Source of the DNA: Brachynemurus nebulosus
Taxonomy: Eukaryota > Arthropoda > Insecta > Neuroptera > Myrmeleontidae
Assembly (NCBI GenBank): GCA_035578155.1
Contig: JAPWDM010000001.1
Coordinates: forward strand, 169,605,498-169,669,497
DNA: 64,000 nt
Direction: 5' to 3'
The position numbers and the translations under genes were made by a program. Numbering within the stretch: the stretch's first letter is position 1; each line of letters starts with the position of its first letter. Shown here piece after piece: positions 23,791 through 34,864 of the stretch. The notes beneath the pieces were generated by a model. That model saw nothing but the letters and a program-made list of their open reading frames with translations, made no database searches and was not told the DNA's origin.

Positions 23791-23999
23791 TTTGTAAAAG
23801 TTTGAATAAATATGAAACGACTTTGTAGTAATAAATTGTAATTATTTATTAGCAATCATTTGAACGTATATGTACATGCCATCTTTATAAATGTAAATAC
23901 AAGTAACGAAACTAATGAACTGGTTTTAGTAGATGTAGGTATTATATATATTCTTTATCCTATCCTATGTATTATTAAAATTCCTGCTATATTGTTATG

Positions 24000-24195
24000 C
24001 ATTCACAGTAAATAGTGTCTAAATATCAAATTTCTTCGAATTCGGTTCAGTCATTTTACTGGGATTAATTAATACTGTGTATTGTATTCCACAGGAACAT
24101 TTAATCGGGATTAGATTATACTATGCGTTAACTCAGGGTGAATAGTCTCTTCCTGTGTACCTACTAAATCGATTTCGGTTTAGTTGTTGGATGTC
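24000..24195 (+). repeat. Degenerate interspersed repeat R1, copy 2 (fragment)
   Basis: Matches the middle of 9833-10495, with the blocks TTCTTCGAATTCGGTTCAGT and ATCGGGATTAGATTATACTA and the AATAGTCTC segment. It is truncated on both sides. Confidence 0.5.
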
Positions 24196-25991
24196 ATTTA
24201 GCAGTTGACTTTCCTATGTATTATTATTAAAATTATTACTATTGCATTGACTATAAATTTTCATAACCATTTCAACACATTCTTATAACATTAACTTTTA
24301 GTTAAGTTACATATAAATTCATATTGAACTTAAAATTTTTTTTAACACAATTTCAAAATCCTGAAAAAAATTAAGAGCACACAAGAATTTTTACCAAAAT
24401 AAGTCATAAAATTTATTGCGGTCTCTAAAAAGGTGACTTTTTTTATAGCACTTTTAAAATGCGGGTCTACCAGAAACTTTCAACCCATTTATATTTTTGA
24501 TGGAAATCTTGGAATTTTTATCTTAAAATATTTCTTGTTTCAAACATTACTTTAATAATATAATAAGGCACGCAATTTAAGACAAGAAGCAGTTTAAGCA
24601 CAAAATCACTTTAAAGATTGTATAAAAGCCTGTTACGAGTACGAGAAAGCTATGTGCCGCACCTCATTGGTAGCGTATTTAAAATTTTTTTTTTTGTATT
24701 CTCCTTTCCCATAATTTTAATAAAATTGTAATTCGCAAAGCAAATTTCCACTAAAAAACAAAGGTCTAAATTAAATTATATTCAGCATTTTTATTTGACT
24801 TTGATTTCGAGAATTAATTCGGGAGATTTCTCAAATTTCTTTTTTGTATTGTATTCAGTAGACTGGGATTACTCAAAATCGACTCACCAAATTTCATATC
24901 GTAGAATTACTGCTCCCTTGTGTAATCGTTTTTAACCACCCAATAAAATATCGACAATAATACATTCTTGTCATAACACTAAAATACTCTTATCTTAAAT
25001 CCCATGCAAAAAAAGAGAAAAATTTTCACTTGCGTGTTGAGACGTAAGATTGACGGGAGAAAATTGTTCACAGCAACCGTAAAAATTGTGATGCGTTGAA
25101 AAGAAAAAAAAATGATATTCACAATAATGGAAAAATATAGGCGACAGATAAGATTTTCTTTCTTATCTCTGCTACACTCGAAGTATATGTAGATGCGAAA
25201 TAATGAAAAAATTCGATTAGAATGTTTAAACGTCAAAACTATTAGATCTATCAGTTTGATGACTTTATTTAAAAGCATTGACTTGACATAATTATTTATC
25301 TGAGTTGGAAATGTCTTTGTGTTAGCATGAATTTGGATGGATGGATTCAAATATCGAAGTGTTTTTTAATCATTTATTTATAAAAAATATTTTAAAACTT
25401 TATTTATATGTATAAACATATGTGGTAAAAACAGAGTCAACTATTTTTGTATTGTAATTTACGAGAATGTGAGAAGCCTTTAAAATAATAATATGTCTAT
25501 ATACAATGCTTTCTAGTTACAAATTAATTTTGTATGCATCAAATATTAATAAGTAGAACGTTAAAAAAAGTATTATTTTCTTTCTTAAGAATATTATGAC
25601 ATACTTCAATCAAAAAAATCAAAATTTATAATAGTGTTATTTTATTAATAGTAAACATATAATACAGTCGAATCGCGTTACAAGTCCTCTTCGGGGCTGT
25701 AGGAGAATATAATTCTAAAAATTGCTGTACCCCTACTTGTGCGTAATAGTAACTCGCACTTCCCCTACTTTTCAAGCGTATGAGTGTGTGCTTATTTATA
25801 ATCAAATTTCCCGGACGTTTAGAGCAGTATTACCATTCGTTAGAAGCGGCACAAAATCTATCTGTTTTTAATAAATACATTTATTAAAATTTTCTAAATG
25901 CGTTCTATAGTTTGTGTGACAGGAGTTTAAGCGATACTCTCCACACATATATTCATAGCCGAAAGACGACGACAGTCGTTATGAAGCGTCG

Positions 25992-25992
<1 letters not shown>
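24196..25992. other. No gene seen; one long AT-rich frame and a solo terminus
   Basis: A 123-codon minus-strand frame at 24979-25350 begins with TTG, has several Phe/Ile-rich stretches and no recognisable motif or splice context. It is the longest frame outside simple repeats but is within what AT-rich DNA gives by chance. At about 25674, TACAGTCGAATCGCGTTACA resembles a Tigger/pogo-style terminus, without a partner. Confidence 0.35.
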
Positions 25993-26059
<67 letters not shown>

Positions 26060-26060
26060 C

Positions 26061-26124
<64 letters not shown>
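25993..26124. repeat. Interrupted (TA)n microsatellite
   Basis: About 132 bp of TA with G/C interruptions near 26043 and 26060-26064. Confidence 0.95.
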
Positions 26125-26128
<4 letters not shown>

Positions 26129-27091
26129 TTTTTTATGATTTATGAGTTGCACTAATCGTACGCCTGCTAGCTTATTTTATTATATTAAACATCAACACCA
26201 ATGTTCCGGTTTCATAACGAGAGACTAAAATGAATTTTTTTCGGGCATGGTGGGGAATGTTTACAATAAAAATAAAATCGGCAGATTTATAACACGATTC
26301 GAATGTATCTTTAAAGACTGGAAAAATTAGCGGATTATTTTTGAGTTAAGATATACAGATATACAGTACACATTTTTAAAAATTACAGATTTGTCTTGTA
26401 GAAGAGTAATTTCTCCGGAAAAGTTGTGTTCCCATTCTAGCCCTAAATTTTTCATTGAATTTTCAAATAAATAAAGAAAATAAATATTCTCGATAACTAA
26501 AATCACGTAAATAACACAATATACAACACTTTATAAAACATAAAACCGAAGAAACTCCATTCAAACAACTCATATCGATACCATCTAGATAACACCAAAC
26601 TTTTTTTCCATGTATTTTAATGTAATTTATGAACAAGACGAAAGAAAAGTGCGATGTAAAAACGTTTTTCTTTGTTATTCAAATTTCCGGTAACGTGGAT
26701 TGCATTTTCGATATCGATAATGAATCGTTTTCGTACCGAAAAAGTATGTACATAGTCGTTTAAATTCAATAATGCGGTAATTACAAGTCATATAATAAGT
26801 TAGCACGTACAAACACGTACTAAAATATAGGAAATTTGATTTTTTTTATTTTCTAATTTTTAATGTAACGAAAATAAATGGTTTTACAGTTATGCTGTTA
26901 TTGAAATTAAAATGTTTGTGTGATATGCGATTTCATTTTTAAGTTCATGAAGAAGTTTTATTCAACAGAAGAGCGTGTAGAGTGAGAATCTTTAGCATAT
27001 TATCGCTTTCAAAATTTCATTAAAATTTTTAATCACAATAACGACAAAATAATAACTTATATCGTTTTGATGAACGGAGATGAATCGTAAG
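26125..27091. other. No gene seen
   Basis: AT-rich DNA without supported ORFs or repeats. Confidence 0.4.
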
Positions 27092-27160
27092 TAGGTATGG
27101 GGTTACTTGGAGACATATGCACGATTGCCTAAATTTAGGGTCAGCAAGAATTAATACTTG

Positions 27161-27361
27161 TTGTGGTCTGTGACGTCATCAGGTGGGGATCTATAACTGG
27201 TTTCAACTGGCTGTTAACGGCTTTATATCAGATCGGGTTAACAGCCCGGTTGAAAGTTGATACTTCTCTCTCTAATAGTGGTTAGTGCTGTGGTTAATAT
27301 CGGTTAACAGCCAGTTGAAACCAGTTATAGTTCCCCCATCTGATGACGTCACAGACCACAA
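27161..27361. mobile_element. Palindromic MITE with a CRE-like site in each arm
   Basis: Arms of about 58 bp start TTGTGGTCTGTGACGTCATC and are inverted at the right end. Each arm contains the perfect octamer TGACGTCA and reaches GTTTCAACTGGCTGTTAAC. Further GTTAACAGCC..GTTGAAA words lie between the arms. No coding. The CRE-like octamer is the consensus binding site of CREB/ATF factors; any function here is speculative. Confidence 0.75.
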
Positions 27362-27364
27362 TAT

Positions 27365-27860
27365 CTATTCCAAGGGGTCAAACTAGAATGTTTACCAAAC
27401 TGTGCCAACTATAATCAATGGGTAGACATGTAACACAGCACACATACAATCACAACACACGATGTATGGACACGAATATACCAATGTGTTAGTAACATAT
27501 TTTGATGATGATATATGCAGTTCGCATACAGACACTATATACTATGATGGCCGACCTATTTGACAACTGATCAACAATTAAAAATAAATTTATTCATTTT
27601 AAAAAAGATATCCCTTTATTTTGAGAAATTTTTTATTCAATAGAATTTTTACACTTAAATACGACACATTTCATATTTTCTTCAGTTTAAATTTCACGAG
27701 TTGATTAAAAAAACATGATTTTTATTTTGACGTGAACACCACGGCAGTCAGTAGCAGACTAAAGCAGTAGCAGTGTAAATTGCTACTTATTGCAACTTTG
27801 AGATTTCACTTTTTTATACGTAGGCTTGATCTGTCTCATCTGTGATTTATTGACTTTTGC
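27365..27860 (+). repeat. Interspersed repeat R3, copy 2
   Basis: Homologous to 11760-12310 and 30950-31390 (ATGATGGCCGACCTATTT, GATATCCCTTTATTTTGAGA, TTTCACGAGTTGATT). It has no (TA)n at the position expanded in copy 1. Confidence 0.7.
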
Positions 27861-28211
27861 GTGCCCCTGAATTTAGGCAATCGTGCATACGTCCCCAAGA
27901 AACCCCATACCTACTATCGTACTTATTGGCATTTATACTGTTGAGCATTTTGCACTATTATTTTGGATTCGAAATAACGGAATGGGGTTTATCTACTTAA
28001 AAAAATCAATTCTTTTTTAGAAATGAGAATATAAAGAGGAGAAGTAATTGCAATAAACTTTTGTTGATAAATATGTATGTATATTTATATTTTAACCTCT
28101 TACTCGCATCTTGGATTGACTGATTTTACCTCTATGGTAAATTTCCAATTTAATAAACCAAGATGTTCTCACTAATTCATCCATCGCACTGTGTTCACTG
28201 ACAATACTTAC

Positions 28212-28283
28212 TCCGCATAGCAGTAGGAGCAGTGCCGCAGCAAATAGAATTGCACGTGAGAAGAATAAAATGGTTGAATACAT
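28212..28283 (-). CDS. Candidate first coding exon: signal peptide of an unknown secreted protein
   Basis: ATG at 28283 (minus) lies in an insect-like context (CTAAAATG). Twenty-four codons read MYSTILFFSRAILFAAALLL then LLCG: a short N-region with one Arg, a hydrophobic core and a small-residue end, i.e. a signal peptide. The exon stops in phase 0 exactly at a strong donor (GGA then GTAAGT, GT at 28211-28210). The open frame continues to a stop at 28092, so a single-exon 63-aa product or use of a second donor (GAG then GTAAAA near 28139) is also possible. A TATA-like motif lies about 45 bp upstream. A signal-peptide exon followed by an intron is common in insect secreted-peptide genes. No mature-peptide exon was found in the window, so I do not name it. 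Confidence 0.45.
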
Positions 28284-28325
28284 TTTAGAAAAATTTATAA
28301 AGCTGTGTGCAAGCAATGGAAAAAT

Positions 28326-28334
28326 ATTTTATAC
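28326..28334 (-). promoter_or_regulatory. TATA-like motif upstream of the signal-peptide exon
   Basis: GTATAAAAT on the minus strand, about 43-50 bp before the ATG at 28283. That leaves room for a start site near 28300 and a very short leader. In AT-rich DNA such motifs are frequent, so the support is positional only. Confidence 0.25.
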
Positions 28335-28789
28335 AAATTAGTTTTGTGGTATAGTGTGGATATACCTAGCTAGTAGCTTCATGACTAATATCAGTGTAGT
28401 GTACAAAAGTTTAATATTTTTTAATGTAAATTAAAATTTTTTTAATAAAAAAGTTTTTTCTATTCGCTATTTTAATAAAATAAGACCTAAAGCTTCATAT
28501 TTGTTTTTATTTATTTAGTATAAAATTAACTAGGTATGTCCTGTTATTTCACCTGTGTAAAATTACATACATTAATAATTATATGAGTAAAATCACTTTT
28601 AAACAAGATATTACAAAATTCTGTATAATCTCAATTCCTTGGACCAATTCCCTATGGAATAAATTTGCAGTTTCATTAAAATTTATCACGTAGTTTTTGT
28701 GCGCAACGACCCTACTTATTATAATTTTTTATTTTAACTTTTCGTTCTATTGAAAACAACTGAATTAATTAATGGTGTGTTATACACCA

Positions 28790-28904
28790 AGCGACTAAAG
28801 ACTTAATCCCGAGGATGAAGTTTGTTGCCAGAGGGCCTATAAAGGCCCGAAGGCAACAAATCACACGAGAGATGAAAAAAGTATTTTAGTCCTGTGGCGT
28901 ATAT
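28790..28904. mobile_element. Small palindromic MITE
   Basis: Imperfect hairpin with arms starting TATACACCAAGCGACTAAAG and the inverse of TATACGCCACAGGACTAAAA. The inner stem is GTTGCC...GGCAAC with a central GGGCCTATAAAGGCCC. It is GC-richer than its surroundings. Confidence 0.6.
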
Positions 28905-29209
28905 ATAGTATTTTTTGCAATTCCGGATAATTTAAACTTACAAATATTAAGAAAAAATTATAATTTAAATGTCATTCAAATTGTATGTAATAATATTCCA
29001 TTAAGTGAGTCGATGTGAGTTTCAAAACCATCAAATTAACACAACTAAAAATATTCAGGAAACACAAAAAACTGTTATCTCACTTATAATAATGATTTTT
29101 GTGTGGTTTTTACCATTAAATTTTTAGGAAAAATCATACAGTTCTTATAAAGAAATAATAACAACGATACCACTCTTCAATAATAGGTAAATAACGATTG
29201 AAAATTATA

Positions 29210-30012
29210 ATTAACTACTTTTGCAGCAGTTTGCTTTAATTAGATGGTTTTGAAACGATTGATTTTATAATTAGCTACTTTTGCAGCAGTAACACTAACA
29301 ATTAGACACATTTGCAGCAGTAACATTAACAAATTAGACACTTTTGCAACAGTTTATTATTCTTTCAATAGGTTTTAAATAAACAACATTCGTAGAAAAA
29401 TATCTATTTACATCGTACAACGTCGTTTGTATTATAACTTATGAAAACTAAGATATTTTCTTATAATTTAGTAGAATATTCTCCTATAAAACAAGTCTCT
29501 TTATTGTAATTTAACAGTAAGACTCAAATCAGAACCACGATGTTTCACATAATTTTATTTTGCACACATTCGCAGTCTGTTATATTTGGCAATTCCACAA
29601 GTTTCTTTGTATTTTTTTCTAATTATTTCAATAGTAAATATTTTCTTAGAGAGAGTAATAAAATTATCACATACAATTATTTGATCCTCTGCAGGCTCTG
29701 CCGTGCCACATATTGACCACTCAACTAGCTACTTTTGTTCCAGGTTTTTCTAGTGACGCCATTTTTATATAAGTAATTAGAAAGTTTTGCAACAGGTTCG
29801 TGTTTCTTGCAACTCCATGTTTTTTCAATTGGAAAATATTGCAATTAGCTACTTTTGAAACAGTTTCGTATTTTTGTCATTAAAATTAAAGGGGAAAAAG
29901 CTGACTTTGCACCATCTAGTTGGTCTTTTTTGGTGCAGTTTATCCTCCTGAATAATAAATCGTATCTAACTCAATTTTGAAAAAATCGTCAATTAGATGG
30001 TTTTGAAACTCA
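29210..30012. repeat. Dispersed array of an AATTAGCTACTTTTGCAGCAGT-like motif
   Basis: About nine variants of this 20-22 bp motif lie in the same orientation at irregular spacing, at roughly 29210, 29237, 29271, 29300, 29330, 29722, 29775, 29842 and 29990. The first five are close together and the last four scattered. Between them the sequence is ordinary AT-rich DNA. No reading frame is kept. It is not a regular tandem array or a CRISPR: the spacers are unequal and the repeats are degenerate. The class is unknown. Confidence 0.55.
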
Positions 30013-30949
30013 GCGACTCAAGTATACTTTGGATAAATCAATCGAGTTGTACAATACAATATAAATGAGTCGAACTACTTGAGAATAAGAGTCGTACTGG
30101 GTAATTCTTTATTTTATTTGGCATGGTTAAGCGGTTGAGGAGTGAAAGAAATGCAAACTCACTTTCACATTTATACTGTCAGTTAGGATAAATAATGTTA
30201 ATCACACTATGTTGTGTACCTATCTATTTATGTGTATACCTATCTATCTATTATACTAAAAATTTAAACAACACCGAATTTGTGTTTCTTGATTAAATCA
30301 CGATTTAAATCATAGCCATACAAAAGGGAATTGTCACCAGTATTCTTCCCTTGACAATTTCAATACCAACAAATTGAATTACGTACTTGTAACTTCCAAA
30401 ATATTAATTTTATATAAATTTGGGAATATTGGGTGAAGATAAAATATTTTCTGATACTTTTGCTGTACATAGTGATAAATAAAATCTTTATATTACTCTT
30501 ATTTTACATAATACACATTTAACTTGCTCATTTATATATTACTTTAGCCTGTAGTTATTATGTTAACATTGCGAACGTATATATAAGGGAATATTTTCCC
30601 ATAGTGAGTAAATAATAACGGCAAATATGACTTGATATATTTTAGAAAACGGAAAGGTAAAGAAAAGCAGCACCGGTGTCTAACTATATCTATTATGCAT
30701 ATGCTTTACTATATAAAGTAGGTATATATTTTATATATAAAAGTATATATTAGTATATGTATACAGAAGCAGTTATTAAATACGGGACACACGAAAAAAA
30801 AACGACAAAAAGCATTATATTAAACATTAAATCAAAGTCCAAATTGCTATGAAATAGAGACATAGGAAACCATTCCTGTAAATCATAGATTTACAAGATC
30901 TAAATTTGCTATTTCATAACTACCGTGCCTGCTGTCGCCGGCAAATAAC

Positions 30950-31475
30950 GTGGACACTGCTACCCCTACCAAACGATTATGTTACATACAACAAAACACA
31001 CCATTGTATTGACACAAACATGTTAATGTGTTAGTGCAATATGGTGTATGTACATTGTACATGTATGTATGACTGGGCACCTTGCATATTAATATAGGTA
31101 TAGTAAATACTATCATGGCCGACCTATGTAACTAACAACCAACAATCAAAAATACATTTATTTATTTTAACACAGATATCCCTTTATTTTGAGAATTTTT
31201 TTGTTCAGCAGAAGTTTTACACTTAAATACGACACACTTCAGATTTTTTTTTGTTTATATTTCACGAGTTGAGTAAGAAAAACAATGTAAAATGATACTC
31301 GTTACGACGTGAATCTCATGACGAACAGTAACAGACTAAATCAGAAGCGGTGTAAATTGACACAACATTGTACCTTAGGAACGACAGAATTTAGCGAATT
31401 TCTAGAATGGAATTTAGCTATTACAGCCACTGTCATGACGCGACTTGAGCTCGGGACTATGGCTGAAATTTGTTT

Positions 31476-31559
<84 letters not shown>

Positions 31560-31840
31560 GTGTGTGTGTGTGTGTCCGCGCGATAACTCGCGAACGAAGT
31601 ATCCAATATTTACGAAATTTAACTTATTCAAAAATTTTTGCAAAATTTTTTTACACTGTTTAAAAGAGGGGAAGAAATTACATAAAAAAGGTCTTTAAAC
31701 TATTATTCTATGTCAACTAGTTTCCGAGAAAAACTAATATTTATAAACGGAAATTCTCTATGTTATGCAGAATGCTGCGACAGGGGTATTTATATGTAGA
31801 CTGTTTTTATAATGTTCTGTGCTGTGAATCGACCGGAATT
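30950..31840 (+). repeat. Interspersed repeat R3, copy 3 (longest)
   Basis: The first 440 bp match 11760-12310 and 27365-27860. The remainder (CACTGTCATGACGCGACTTG, a (TA)n(TG)n tract, CGATAACTCGCGAACG, GTCTTTAAAC...TATGTCAAC, TATAAACGGAAATTCTCTAT) matches the inverse of 49430-49990. This copy therefore links the two halves of the repeat. Apparent ORFs cross the (TA)n and are not genes. Confidence 0.7.
31477..31575. repeat. (TA)n(TG)n compound microsatellite
   Basis: About 76 bp of TA and about 18 bp of TG. A similar compound tract is at the matching place in the inverted copy at 49769-49864. Confidence 0.95.
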
Positions 31841-32243
31841 GCAATCAACAGAATAAACCTTTTTTCTTAATTTTAATTCATGTATTAAGTCTGCTTTCAT
31901 TTTTGATTTTGTTTTGTTTACTTTTTCTTAACTTTTTATTAAAAAAAACAAAATGGTACTTTATTTATTTTTATACCTTAATTTTATTGAATTTCAAACA
32001 TGCTATTTAGATTCTTATAATAAAACTTCAAAGATTCAAACTAATTATAAATACAGCAATAAGTTTGCTTGTTTGTCTGTTTATTTACTTGCTTGTTTGT
32101 TTGTCTTACTTTCACGCCTCAATAGTTTATCCAGTTGACTTGAAACTTTGCAAAGAGATAATTGAAGCAGCAGTGGAGGATATAAGCTACTTTTTGTCCT
32201 AAGAAAGTATCTCGTTTCCCTCACCAAATGTATTGAGTGCCAT

Positions 32244-32961
32244 CAGAGGCGTATCTAGGGTGGGGCAAGTAGGGCATGTGCCCCGGGCGCCTTTCCAAGG
32301 GGGGCGCGCAAAATCACCAATTACTAAATTTAAAAATGAAAATATAGCACAATAAAATAGTTCATATCAAACAATCCCGTTCAGAATTCCCACACTTCGC
32401 AAATGAGCGAGAGGGAGTGAATGGTGTGCTCAATTCAGGTGCGCTGAAGAACTACTTGAATTTATTGTGCAGTATGGTGATGAAAGCGTATTTCAGAATT
32501 TGTGTATTTTCATTCAAATTCTGCTCACAATTGCAGTTATTCATCGCAAGTTGTGAGCGATCTTCAAGTAATTTAAATTTAATACTTTCGTATTTGAGGG
32601 CTACAATGGATTAAGAAAGGTTATACGATCTAGCTTTGCTCAGTGTAGAGCGATAAAAAACGAAACATTGGAAACATCATCAATATGTTTGCGTCGCAGA
32701 AGGCCAGGAAGGTGCAATTGTAACTTTGTAAGTGTAATGGTCTTACGGCCTTACTTTCGTTGTAAAATAGAAAAGAAATGCAGTTGCGCAGGTAGAAGGG
32801 GGTGGGGCAAAGGGGTCTATCATATCCCGGACGCCACTTGCAAAGAGGCGCCAAATGTGTACTAATAACGTACCATATATTAATATATGTGTTTCTGGAA
32901 GGGGAAGGGGCGCCAATAAAGGGTCGTGCCCCGGGCGCCAGTTATGTTCGCTACGCCACTG
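32244..32961 (+). mobile_element. hAT element with intact ends and 8-bp target duplication
   Basis: Termini CAGAGGCGTA and TACGCCACTG are imperfect inverted repeats of the hAT type. They are flanked by the perfect 8-bp duplication AGTGCCAT (32236-32243 and 32962-32969), the expected hAT target length. GGGC-rich subterminal sequence (TGCCCCGGGCGCC) faces its inverse near the right end. The interior holds the decayed transposase tail at 32443-32723 and lacks the rest of the gene, so this is an internally deleted, non-autonomous copy. The perfect duplication suggests fairly recent insertion. Confidence 0.9.
32443..32723 (+). pseudogene. hAT transposase C-terminal (dimerisation) domain, broken
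   Basis: Three frames together give the conserved tail of hAT transposases. From 32443: EELLEFIVQYGDESV then FQNLCIFIQILLTIA. After a frameshift near 32540: IASCERSSSNLNLI then LSYLRATMD. After an in-frame stop: ERLYDLALLSVER. After another shift: NIINMFASQKARKVQL and a stop. The ...ASCERSFSKLKLIKSYLRSTM...RL..LALLSIE...DFA..KARR pattern is the known hAT C-terminal dimerisation region of the ZMYM/KRBA2-like group. At least two frameshifts and one stop show it is dead. Confidence 0.85.
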
Positions 32962-32969
32962 AGTGCCAT

Positions 32970-33413
32970 ATACAAACAGCTACTTATCTGACAAAGTAAA
33001 TTTTACCTAATTTTTAATGAATAGAAATTACTGAATCTACATCCAACTTGTTGAACGTAGATTTAGCCTTATTATCATCTAAGAAGTAATTAAAAAGAAA
33101 AAAAATCTGACTAATGGTAAGTTATTATATCCTGAGTTCATCCTAATTAATGATGCATTGTAAAGATGGTTATTAATTTAATTTGATGTCATAATTTTAA
33201 ATAAGGCGAAGTAACCAATATTTGCTTGTTTTCTATCTGTCTCTTATTTATGGCTGGAACTGTATGTAGCTTGTTCCTGTAAGTAAAGTGCGTACTAATG
33301 TATATTCAGTACTAAAAATATCGTAATAGATGTAAAGATATCACGTTCAATACAGTGGGTTTTTTAAAAATTCTTTTAAATAAGTTTTGCGATTTTAATA
33401 AAATGAATGATGT
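32970..33413. other. No gene seen
   Basis: AT-rich sequence between the hAT element and the palindromic MITE. No feature supported. Confidence 0.4.
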
Positions 33414-33587
33414 AAATAATAAACAAATACTTTACTTTGCAAAATACCACTTTTATTTTTGAAACGGTGACAATATTGTTTCGAACCGTTAGTTTATTTT
33501 CAAACAGAATCTGAAGTTCGAAGCAATATTGTCACAGTTTCAAAAATAAAAGTGGTATTTTGCAAAGTAAAGTAATTGTTTATTATT
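33414..33587. mobile_element. Palindromic MITE (family M1), copy 1
   Basis: Arms of about 70 bp read AATAAACAAATACTTTACTT then TGCAAAATACCACTTTTATT on the left, and are inverted on the right. They are nearly perfect. A diverged copy is at about 53175-53400. Confidence 0.75.
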
Positions 33588-34862
33588 TACAAATATGGAA
33601 TACCATAAAGTAACTCTCAGATCTATTAATATTAAAATGAATGATTTTGAACTAGAAGGGTTAGTTAGTAGTATCATAAAATTGTCAATTTTATTATCTG
33701 GAACAAAAATTAAATTCCTGAAAAATTCGGTTTTGAATTAAGGACTAATCCAGCACTAGAACTGGTAAAGTGTGATTTTCTTTTTGTATTTCCCTGTTCT
33801 TAAAATAACTAAAATATTTATACGTCAAAATTTGTTGATTTTACTCACTAAATGTACTTGAAGAGCCAAAGCTTCTTTATCATTTAATCTTTTGAATGGG
33901 GGGGGGGGGTATATTTCACTTTATCCGATTAAATGTTTGTTTTTAGTGTGTTTTGGCCACCAAACAATGAACACTATTATTTTATACTACTAGACAAAGA
34001 GTAAAAGCAGTTTGTAGGCAATTTTCTTGAAGCAGATAACGGAATGAGACGGGTGAAATTTAAGTAATATAATGTATTGTCCATTTTTAAAAAAATGGGA
34101 CTATAATTATTGCAGGACATAATTTATATACGTACGTATTTTGAAAATAAAGTGAAAACCACTTTTGTTCTTTCAAAACTTTCAGTTTCTTCTCAAAAAA
34201 GTAAAATTTTATTATCAATATTATATTTTTACAGTAATTATTTGAAAACGTTACTACGGATATCATAGGTTATTGCATTGATTACTAAATTACAGAATAC
34301 TATTAGGTCGTATCCTGGTCGTATTTGGTTGCCTCAATTATACATTGATATAATTAGTCTATATAATACAATATATATAAGATGTTCATTGGTCTGCGAT
34401 TTTGGCCGATAAGTCTATTACTTAGTTGCATAGTAAGAAAATAATCTTTAAAATTTTTATTTCACAAACTATACCTATACGTATTATCTATTAAATATTA
34501 TAATACAACATAATATCCCAATAATCTATTAACGTTAGAATGCTCTAATCCAATTGAACTTTGTATAAATTTGGTGGAAATAAAATTTGTTAAAACCATA
34601 TTAATTATGTATATATGTATACATTTCCCTATTTGTTTACGATATTACTGATTCCCAATCTCTTTATTTGTATTAGGTTTGCCGATTTTAAATTATTCGA
34701 TTATGTTTAATATTATCAATTTCTCTATTTAAAATTTACCACAAATATTTATCATTTAATTAGAAATAGGTTAAATAACCACTAATGAGGACAGTAAAAA
34801 GTGGAATATTGTTAATTGATTTTAAATATACAGGTTGATTTTAATTGCATGCCATAATAATA
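33588..34862. other. No gene seen
   Basis: AT-rich. A G-run of about 13 lies at 33898-33910. No feature supported. Confidence 0.4.
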
Positions 34863-34864
34863 TA

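Larger units (their letters stand above)
27094..27911. mobile_element. TA-flanked element (GGTATGGGGTT family) with nested repeats
   Basis: Imperfect TIRs of about 48 bp begin GGTATGGGGTTACTTGGAGA and, inverted at the right end, GGTATGGGGTTTCTTGGGGA, both reaching a GCACGATTGCC phrase. TA dinucleotides flank it at 27092-27093 and 27912-27913. Nearly all of the interior is occupied by a palindromic MITE (27161-27361) and a copy of repeat R3 (27365-27860), so very little of the element itself remains. The ends resemble the other pogo-like TA elements in style. Confidence 0.65.

Noticed and set aside
24979..25350. 123-codon minus-strand ORF
   Set aside because: Starts with TTG, Phe/Ile/Lys-rich, no splice signals or motifs; this length is reachable by chance in 64 kb of AT-rich DNA.
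29210..30012. CRISPR-like array
   Set aside because: Repeats are degenerate, spacing is irregular, and the window is clearly eukaryotic.
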